Below the pieces are notes generated by a model that did not search any database, had not been told where the DNA came from, and was given only the letters and a program-made list of their open reading frames with translations. Below are positions 5,561 through 10,956 of a DNA stretch of 10,956 nucleotides, piece after piece. Every line of letters begins with the position of its first letter. The first letter of the stretch is position 1. The DNA is from CAYHKY01 sp964357355 (GTDB taxonomy: Bacteria; Patescibacteriota; Microgenomatia; UBA10105): positions 1 to 10,956 of the forward strand of contig CAYHKY010000056.1 in the NCBI GenBank assembly GCA_964357355.1. Direction: 5' to 3'. The position numbers were made by a program, and so were the translations under genes.

Positions 5561-6844
5561 TTAAGTTAAAGAAGGTACAGTTTCTGGTGCAGAATTAGGT
5601 GCGCTATCAGCTGAAGTATTGCGCAGCACAGGCTCCAGAGCTGCGATGAGCAGTTGTTCAGCTGTTTCCAACGTGAAATGTGATCTGGCCCAGTAGAGAG
5701 CATTGGTTTGTAATTGTGCCAGTTTATCAGGAAAATGCATGAGACTAAGAATTTGTTGAGCTGCCTCATAAGGAGATTCGACAAGTATGCCTATCGGATA
5801 ATAAGGTTCTGACAATATTTCTCGCGTACTTTGACTTCCATTTCTGCCAATGACGGTGGAGCCAGCCGACATGGCTTCGACAGGAACCCGACCAAATGGT
5901 TCATCAGGTGACGGCATAAAACAAATATCATAAGCATTGTAAAGATCCTCAAGTTGAGTGTGAGACTGATCTCCGATCCAATGCAGTTCGACTGCATTAT
6001 TCGTATTTGTGCGTCCATTTGTTCGATTGAGGAGTGAATGAAAAAAGCGCTCGTGTTGTGGTTTAGCACCACCTGCTACCGTAATTTTTACCCGGGAAAA
6101 CGAATCATTCTCTAATGGTGTAGGAAAAAGTTGTTGCAGTTCGGAGTATAATTCAGTTACCCATTCCAGACCTTTTTCAGGAGCGATTCTGCCTACAGTG
6201 AGTATACCCAATTGATCAGGTGAAAGAAACTTTTCCCGAAAATCCGGCCCGTTGTTAAATCGTTTCTCAGCACTAAAATCACGACCCACTTGCGTAGGAA
6301 CAACGGTTATTGGTTGTTTCACTCCATTTCTGTGTAGGGATGTCGCCACACTTTTAGATATCGCGATGTTCAAAGGAACACTGTTTGCGATAGCTACTTG
6401 AAGTTTTCGTATGCCTGGACGTTGGATATATGCATGAACTAAATGATTGAGTGAGTCATGTCGGGATTCGTAAAGGGGTGCATCAATTATCAGTCTCCAC
6501 AGTGCTACACATCTATCTTTGAGTTCTTGTGGAAGTGCCCAATAGATTGTCGCTGTATAAAGAGTAGGTGTATTGAGCAGGATGATTCTTGGGTCAAACT
6601 CATTTAAATGGTCAATTGTTTTTTCCAGTTCACGAGGAGCGGGTATATGTTGACGGGTAAACGGTATCTGAATCATCTTTTCATTAGAATATGCCCTATA
6701 GGGCAATTGTGGTACAGGATATGGGGTTATGAGTAAGCCTTCCAGACTCTTAAACTGCAGCAAATTATGAGTACTTTTTTCGGTACCGCCTGTAGATCTT
6801 ATGTTATTGTCGAGTATATCAGCAACCCGCAGCCTTTCTGACAT
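5561..6844 (-). CDS. Family 4 (GT-B fold) glycosyltransferase
   Basis: A 427-residue retaining glycosyltransferase of the GT4 type. The N-terminal lobe has the STGGTEKS loop (residues 17-24), a variant of the GGxE motif that positions the acceptor. The donor lobe opens with LTVGRIAPEKGLEW (215-228) and has the EX7E motif EPFGRVPVE (315-323), followed by AMSAGSTVIG. No signal peptide or membrane helix is visible, so it likely works in the cytosol on a lipid-linked or soluble acceptor. The C-terminal 20 residues are a Ser/Ala/Pro-rich, probably disordered tail. The ATG at 6844 is the first codon that a transcript from the promoter at 6853-6881 could use, and it would be almost leaderless. The gene is divergent from dprA and convergent with the other GT-B gene. 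Substrates are unknown. Confidence 0.87.
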   Translation of the reverse strand: MSERLRVADILDNNIRSTGGTEKSTHNLLQFKSLEGLLITPYPVPQLPYRAYSNEKMIQIPFTRQHIPAPRELEKTIDHLNEFDPRIILLNTPTLYTATIYWALPQELKDRCVALWRLIIDAPLYESRHDSLNHLVHAYIQRPGIRKLQVAIANSVPLNIAISKSVATSLHRNGVKQPITVVPTQVGRDFSAEKRFNNGPDFREKFLSPDQLGILTVGRIAPEKGLEWVTELYSELQQLFPTPLENDSFSRVKITVAGGAKPQHERFFHSLLNRTNGRTNTNNAVELHWIGDQSHTQLEDLYNAYDICFMPSPDEPFGRVPVEAMSAGSTVIGRNGSQSTREILSEPYYPIGILVESPYEAAQQILSLMHFPDKLAQLQTNALYWARSHFTLETAEQLLIAALEPVLRNTSADSAPNSAPETVPSLT

Positions 6845-6852
6845 AAGTGAAT

Positions 6853-6881
6853 ATTATAGGTTATGATATTATTGTTTGCAA
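6853..6881 (-). promoter_or_regulatory. Promoter giving a near-leaderless GT4 transcript
   Basis: On the minus strand, TTGCAA (6881-6876, four of six) and a perfect TATAAT (6858-6853) are separated by exactly 17 bp. The predicted transcription start is about 6846, only about two bases before the ATG at 6844. No Shine-Dalgarno sequence could fit, so initiation would be leaderless. Confidence 0.6.
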
Positions 6882-6915
6882 GGACGGATTGTGGAATTAC
6901 AGGATTTGCACGGTA

Positions 6916-6921
6916 TATAAT
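6916..6921 (+). promoter_or_regulatory. Candidate -10 box for dprA
   Basis: A perfect TATAAT lies 33 bases before the dprA ATG at 6955. No convincing -35 box is found: TTGTGG at 6889-6894 is 21 bp away, which is too far. If used, the leader would be about 27 bases long and contains no strong ribosome-binding site. Confidence 0.35.
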
Positions 6922-6954
6922 TACTGTTTGATATTGATATGTTAAAGTAAATCT

Positions 6955-8043
6955 ATGACCGAGCGGGAGGCACATATTGGGTTTAGCAAATTCGTAGGAG
7001 TGGGACCATTAAAATTTAAACATCTGGTTAACTTTTTTGGGTCGGCGGTACGCGCCTGGGAGTCTGGGGCAAATGAACTTTTGAAAGTTGGTTTTGGCCA
7101 GATTCTGACACAGAAATTTCAGGATTTCCGCGGTAAGTTTAACCCCCAAGTTTATGAGAATGAGTTGTTGGCAAAAGAAATAAAAATAGTGACCCGGGTT
7201 GACCGCGAGTTCCCCCAAAAACTTCTGGAGATTGCGGATCCGCCGATTGTATTGTATGTCAGAGGAAAATTACCGAATCAGGACTTACCTCATATGGGGG
7301 TTGTCGGGACGAGGAAACCGACTAATTACGGCCGGGATATTTCTGCCAAATTAGCCGGAGATTTAGCACTTGCCGGTTGTGTCATTGTTTCCGGTTTGGC
7401 CCGGGGAGTTGACAGTATTGCCCATAGAGCTACTTTGGACAGTGGAGCATTCACGGTAGCAGTATTGGGTTGTGGTGTAGATATCATCTATCCGCCGGAA
7501 CACAAAGATCTTTACTATGAAATTATTGAGAAAAATGGGGCAGTTATATCCGAAGTCCCCCCCGGACAGACGGTACTTAGAGGTTTGTTTCCGGCACGAA
7601 ACCGGATTATTTCAGGCATGTCACTTGGAGTATTGGTGACTGAGGGAGCCCAGGATTCCGGTTCACTGATCACCGCCAGATTGGCAATTGAACAAGGACG
7701 GGACGTTTTTGCAGTCCCCGGTCCGATCACGAGTTATCTTTCCATAGGTCCGGCAAATCTTATCAAAGAGGGAGCCAAACTGGTTAGCAGTGTTTCGGAT
7801 ATTTTGACAGAAATAGGCATTGTCGCAATTAATCCTAAGCAAAACGGAATCAAGGAAAAATATCAGGGACTTGATGAGCATTCTCAGAAAATAGTTGATC
7901 TACTTCTGGGTGGTGAAATGTTCTATGATGAAATAATCCGTTCCAGCAAGTTGAGTGCAGCAGTGGTCGGATCAATCATCTCGACGCTTGAGCTGTCTGG
8001 TATAATACGTGGTTCCGAAAACGGGAAGTACGGACTTAAATAA
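6955..8043 (+). CDS. dprA: DNA-processing protein DprA
   Basis: DprA binds incoming single-stranded DNA during natural transformation, protects it and loads RecA on it, in the cytosol. The 362-residue protein has the usual parts: a helical N-terminal region with the helix-hairpin-helix-like GVGPLKF (residues 15-21), a central Rossmann-type domain, and a C-terminal winged-helix-like domain (about 305-362). Family motifs in the core are VVGTRKPTNYG (116-126), SGLARGVDSIAH (146-157), PARNRIISG (213-221) and EGAQDSGSLITA (230-241). Length and motif order are normal and nothing is missing. ATG 6955 is used because the nearest upstream in-frame ATG (6940) runs into TAA after three codons. It lies just before topA, with a 141-bp gap. 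In organisms of this kind, competence with type IV pili is plausible, but no other uptake gene is in view. Confidence 0.96.
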   Translation: MTEREAHIGFSKFVGVGPLKFKHLVNFFGSAVRAWESGANELLKVGFGQILTQKFQDFRGKFNPQVYENELLAKEIKIVTRVDREFPQKLLEIADPPIVLYVRGKLPNQDLPHMGVVGTRKPTNYGRDISAKLAGDLALAGCVIVSGLARGVDSIAHRATLDSGAFTVAVLGCGVDIIYPPEHKDLYYEIIEKNGAVISEVPPGQTVLRGLFPARNRIISGMSLGVLVTEGAQDSGSLITARLAIEQGRDVFAVPGPITSYLSIGPANLIKEGAKLVSSVSDILTEIGIVAINPKQNGIKEKYQGLDEHSQKIVDLLLGGEMFYDEIIRSSKLSAAVVGSIISTLELSGIIRGSENGKYGLK

Positions 8044-8064
8044 AATATCCATCATTTGTACGTC

Positions 8065-8096
8065 ATAGCTGGTTTGTAAGCCTGTTAGGCTGCTAT
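8065..8096 (+). other. Bulged stem-loop between dprA and topA
   Basis: AGCCT (8079-8083) pairs with AGGCT (8087-8091) around a GTT loop. The stem continues with ATAGC (8065-8069) against GCTAT (8092-8096), leaving a nine-base bulge on the left. A second weak pairing, CGGCC (8099-8103) with GGCCG (8117-8121), follows. The structure starts 21 bases after the dprA stop codon. It lacks a T-run, so it may be an mRNA end-stabilising hairpin, a Rho-independent stop of a non-classical kind, or chance. Confidence 0.35.
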
Positions 8097-8184
8097 AGCG
8101 GCCTAGATGTGTATATGGCCGGAACAAATTCAATTATTCAGGCTATGTATTTAATATCGGTACTAATTTGTATTTATTTTACAT

Positions 8185-10299
8185 ATGAATCTTATACTCG
8201 TTGAGTCACCTACAAAAGCCAGGACTCTCGGTAAATTTTTGGGATCTAAGTACGTGATCGAGGCAACATTCGGACATCTTAGGGATCTTCCCAAAGGGGA
8301 ATTAGGTGTTGACGTGGATGGAGGTTTTACCCCCAAATACGTCATTCCCAGAGACAAATCCAAAAAGGTCAAAGAACTGAAAGCCATGGCCAAGGATTCA
8401 ACCAAAATCATCCTAGCAACTGATCCTGACCGGGAAGGTGAGGCCATCAGCTATCATATGGCCGTGATCCTTTCAAACAAGGGCTCAAGAATTACTTCGG
8501 AGCACATAGATGAAAAAAGGTTTCAGCGGATAACGTTTCATGAAATAACTCCTGAGGCCATAGAAAATGCCCTGAAAAATCCGGGAAAAATAAATTTTCC
8601 ACTCGTCAATGCACAGCAGGCCAGGCGTGTGTTGGACAGGTTAGTAGGTTACAAACTATCTCCACTCATTCAAAAGAAACTTGCCAGGAGATGGTTGTCA
8701 GCCGGCCGTGTGCAGTCGGTCGCCGTACGCCTGATCGTTGAACGCGAAGGGGAAATTGCGAAGTTTAGTAAAGAAGAGTATTGGGTGATTGAGGCGGATT
8801 TTTATTCAAGTCATCCTGAACTTGTTTCAGGATCTCTTTCTAAAAATGAAGAGATTCCGGGTCAAACCCGGAATGACAAGTTGATAAAAGCCAAATTAGT
8901 AGCGAAAGAAGGTATTAAATATGAACTAAGTCAAACAATTAAATTGTTCGATGGTAGTTATACATTTACGAAATCAACAATAACAGATAAAAAAACAGTT
9001 GACTATATAATTACCGATTTAAAATCTCCATTTATCATTTCGGCAGTTGATAAAAAAGAAATCAAACGTTATCCGGCTCCACCCTATACGACATCTACGC
9101 TGCAAATTGATGCGGGAAGAAAATTAGGATATAGCGCCAAAAGAATTATGCAGACAGCTCAGCGTCTCTATGAAGACGGGCTTATTACTTATCACCGGAC
9201 TGATTCGGTTAATTTGTCAACCAAATTTTTAAGTGCCGCCAAATCGTTCGTAGAGAAAGAATTTGGCCGTGAGTATTCCCATTACCGGACTTATACTACC
9301 AAAACCAAACTAGCCCAGGAAGCACATGAAGCGATCCGGCCGACCGAAATAAGACAGAAATCAATAGGCAGCGGTGATGAAAGAGATAAACTTTATGATT
9401 TGATTTGGAAAAGAGCTGTAGCCAGTCAGATGAGTGAAGCTGTTTTTGATTCTACCACCATAGATATCACATCTGCCAATAATTATTTGTTTCAGACACA
9501 GGGATCGATCATAAAATTTGCAGGGTTTCTCAAAGTTACCGGAGTAAATGGTGAAACGACAGTTTTGCCGGAAGTGATAGCCGGTGATACAGTGGATATA
9601 AGCAGGTCTATTCCCGAGCAGAAGTTTACGGCCTCACCACCCAGATACAGCGAAGCATCGCTAATAAAATCCATGGAAGAAGATGGTATTGGCCGGCCGT
9701 CGACATACGCGCCGACTATTTCCACAATTGTAGAGCGCGGATATGTAGAAAAGGAAACAAAAGAGGACGGCCGTAAAACCCGAAACTTTGTTCCTACACC
9801 CCTCGGGTTTTTAGTCAGCGATTTTTTAGTCAAATATTTTCCGGACATAGTGGATCTGGCATTTACTGCCACCATCGAACAAGATTTGGATGAGGTTGCC
9901 CAGGGGGAAAGAGAATGGTTGCCATTGATTGCCGAATTTTACGAGCCGTTCAAAGACAAGATTATGCATGTTGAAGAGACGGTTGAAAAACTTGAAACTC
10001 CGGTTGTGAAAACCGGAAAATCATGTCCGTTGTGTACACAGGGTGAAGAAATTATCAAGACGGGAAGATTTGGGAAATTCCTGGCTTGCACGCGTTTCCC
10101 TGAATGTAAATATACGAAAAATCTGTTGGAAAAAATCGGCGTTAAATGTCCTGAATGTAAATTGGGGGAAATTGTCATGAGAAAATCCAAGCGCGGCCGC
10201 GTTTTTTACGGTTGCGAGCGCTATCCGCAGTGCAAATTCGCATCCTGGCAAAAACCAAAAATTGAAAACAATTTAGAACCTGTCGCCCGGGATACATGA
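8185..10299 (+). CDS. topA: DNA topoisomerase I (type IA)
   Basis: Type IA topoisomerase that relaxes negative supercoils by cutting and resealing one strand. The 704 residues contain the N-terminal Toprim domain with the catalytic Glu7 (VESPTKA) and the metal-binding acidic triad Asp80/Asp82/Glu84 in DPDREGE. SAGRVQSVA is at 172-180 and HEAIRPT at 381-387. The strand-cleaving tyrosine is Tyr336 in LITYHRTDS, where most relatives I know have Met instead of His after the Tyr. Two four-cysteine zinc ribbons close the protein: Cys614, 617, 635, 641 and Cys655, 658, 677, 683. Overall length is close to Gram-positive TopA. Residues about 209-231 are encoded by a palindromic repeat inserted in frame, in a loop between the strands EADF and KAKLV. 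The ATG at 8185 starts directly at the conserved MNLILVESPTKA; no Shine-Dalgarno is present. It follows dprA, the common order in many bacteria. Confidence 0.98.
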   Translation: MNLILVESPTKARTLGKFLGSKYVIEATFGHLRDLPKGELGVDVDGGFTPKYVIPRDKSKKVKELKAMAKDSTKIILATDPDREGEAISYHMAVILSNKGSRITSEHIDEKRFQRITFHEITPEAIENALKNPGKINFPLVNAQQARRVLDRLVGYKLSPLIQKKLARRWLSAGRVQSVAVRLIVEREGEIAKFSKEEYWVIEADFYSSHPELVSGSLSKNEEIPGQTRNDKLIKAKLVAKEGIKYELSQTIKLFDGSYTFTKSTITDKKTVDYIITDLKSPFIISAVDKKEIKRYPAPPYTTSTLQIDAGRKLGYSAKRIMQTAQRLYEDGLITYHRTDSVNLSTKFLSAAKSFVEKEFGREYSHYRTYTTKTKLAQEAHEAIRPTEIRQKSIGSGDERDKLYDLIWKRAVASQMSEAVFDSTTIDITSANNYLFQTQGSIIKFAGFLKVTGVNGETTVLPEVIAGDTVDISRSIPEQKFTASPPRYSEASLIKSMEEDGIGRPSTYAPTISTIVERGYVEKETKEDGRKTRNFVPTPLGFLVSDFLVKYFPDIVDLAFTATIEQDLDEVAQGEREWLPLIAEFYEPFKDKIMHVEETVEKLETPVVKTGKSCPLCTQGEEIIKTGRFGKFLACTRFPECKYTKNLLEKIGVKCPECKLGEIVMRKSKRGRVFYGCERYPQCKFASWQKPKIENNLEPVARDT
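8810..8877. repeat. Dispersed palindromic element inserted in frame in topA
   Basis: The 68-bp stretch begins GTCAT (8810-8814) and ends ATGAC (8873-8877). It holds two hairpins: ATCCTGAA (8813-8820) with TTCAGGAT (8826-8833), and a 9-bp stem ATTCCGGGT (8854-8862) with ACCCGGAAT (8866-8874). Translated it reads SHPELVSGS and then IPGQTRND, residues that have no counterpart in ordinary TopA. The same style of double-hairpin repeat, translated as HPELVSGS, is familiar to me from scattered sites in many bacterial genomes. Palindromic elements that insert within reading frames are known from Rickettsia. Only one copy lies in this window, so dispersal cannot be shown here. Confidence 0.8.
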
Positions 10300-10333
10300 A
10301 ATGATGGAGCTAAATAATCAATAATCTTTATCC

Positions 10334-10956
10334 ATGAAAAAGATCGAACAATCCAAATTTTTGCAGCAAATCGTACCCCTTCTGTTGACGGTAGTTATTT
10401 TGGCAGTATTGATTGTGCTGCTTTATGGTTATATAACCCTGCTAAATCTATTGCCTACGCAGGAAAAAGTCAGGTTGGTAGTGAATCCGGTGGATGTGTT
10501 TGTCGGGATCACGATATATTTGAAAACTGCCATAGATTTCGCTATCTTTATGGGCCGGATGATGTCAACCAACCAGGGATGGCGTAATCGAATTGCCATA
10601 GAGATTGGAACTGCTCTGGGAAATGCTCTGGGAACAGGGGTGGTGATTGCACTTTGGGTGGTATTTAAAGAAGTTAAATGGCTTTTGGCACTGATGGTAT
10701 TTATTGCTTCAATGGTACTCTTTGAGCTGGCGCACGGAGGTCTTGAGCACTTTGCCAACTGGGAAGGTCAAGGCGCGATTAAAAGTTCCGTATACCGTTA
10801 TCTGCATCGGTTTCTGGATATAACAACAGCGATTTTTGAACCGATTCTCAAGCGCATTATGCCGGATTTAGGAGAGAAATTGAAGGGTAAAGAGGGGCTT
10901 ACGTGGAGTCCTTTGTTTGCGTTTTCTTTCAGTCTGCCTATTATTTTAGGTCTTGA
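10334..10956 (+). CDS. Unrecognised multi-pass membrane protein, 5' part
   Basis: The frame opens with ATG at 10334 and stays open for 207 codons to the window edge, so the gene continues to the right. I do not recognise the family. It looks like an integral membrane protein: a clear hydrophobic helix at residues about 14-38, an amphipathic or membrane stretch at about 53-73, helices at about 87-111 and 116-137, and another beginning near 191. Between helices is a soluble segment (about 140-190) rich in charged residues. The Gly/Ala-patterned EIGTALGNALGTG (90-102) and the conserved-looking ELAHGGLEHF (131-140), with two His and three acidic residues near a membrane edge, could bind metal or form a channel or transporter core; this is speculation. 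A TAA lies in frame just upstream, so 10334 is the first possible ATG. It starts 34 bases after topA and may be co-transcribed. No strong ribosome-binding site is seen. Confidence 0.75.
   Translation, partial: MKKIEQSKFLQQIVPLLLTVVILAVLIVLLYGYITLLNLLPTQEKVRLVVNPVDVFVGITIYLKTAIDFAIFMGRMMSTNQGWRNRIAIEIGTALGNALGTGVVIALWVVFKEVKWLLALMVFIASMVLFELAHGGLEHFANWEGQGAIKSSVYRYLHRFLDITTAIFEPILKRIMPDLGEKLKGKEGLTWSPLFAFSFSLPIILGL

Noticed and set aside
8044..8184. tRNA or known small RNA in the dprA-topA gap
   Set aside because: No cloverleaf with T-arm consensus or CCA-proximal acceptor stem could be found, only simple stem-loops.
9492..10251. Several minus-strand frames inside topA, including cysteine-rich ones
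   Set aside because: They mirror the conserved catalytic core and zinc ribbons of TopA; the opposite strand has clear family motifs.
10429..10758. Minus-strand frame of 109 codons near the right edge
   Set aside because: The plus strand here encodes a continuous hydrophobic-helix protein running to the window edge, which explains the open frame better.

Overview
The window looks like a chromosomal stretch of a Patescibacteria/CPR bacterium, probably near Microgenomates. This is an inference from gene style, not a database result. It is moderately AT-rich, tightly packed and mostly without strong Shine-Dalgarno sites. TGA is used as a stop, and core genes (a PBP2-type transpeptidase, dprA, topA) are mixed with glycosyltransferases and small DUF proteins. 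No rRNA, tRNA, CRISPR array, transposase or integrase was seen.

Left part (1-3121). A PBP2 (mrdA-type) gene enters from the left and ends at 1073. Its last 110 bp recur at 3009-3118 with two mismatches, as the tail of a 5'-truncated second PBP2 C-terminus (2936-3121). Between the two copies lies about 1.9 kb of unrelated DNA. It holds an unrecognised 347-aa gene behind a near-consensus promoter and, convergent to it, a two-gene operon encoding DUF6883-like and DUF4926-like proteins. The layout resembles cargo inserted at the 3' end of a housekeeping gene, where the incoming DNA supplies a replacement 3' end and leaves the old one stranded. This is the most interesting structure in the window.

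Middle part (3123-6844). Three glycosyltransferases: a GT-A/GT2 enzyme on the minus strand, which ends one base from the stranded PBP2 stop codon; a divergent GT-B/GT4-like enzyme on the plus strand; and a second GT4 enzyme convergent to it. They probably build surface polysaccharide, glycolipid or a glycosylated small solute. The two divergent genes share a control region with candidate promoters and a dyad. The minus-strand GT4 gene has a promoter placed so that its mRNA should be almost leaderless.

Right part (6955-10956). dprA (ssDNA-binding/RecA-loading protein of DNA uptake) and topA (DNA topoisomerase I), a pairing common in bacteria, are followed by the start of an unrecognised multi-pass membrane protein that runs off the right edge. 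TopA carries an in-frame dispersed palindromic repeat of about 68 bp that adds roughly 23 residues in a loop.
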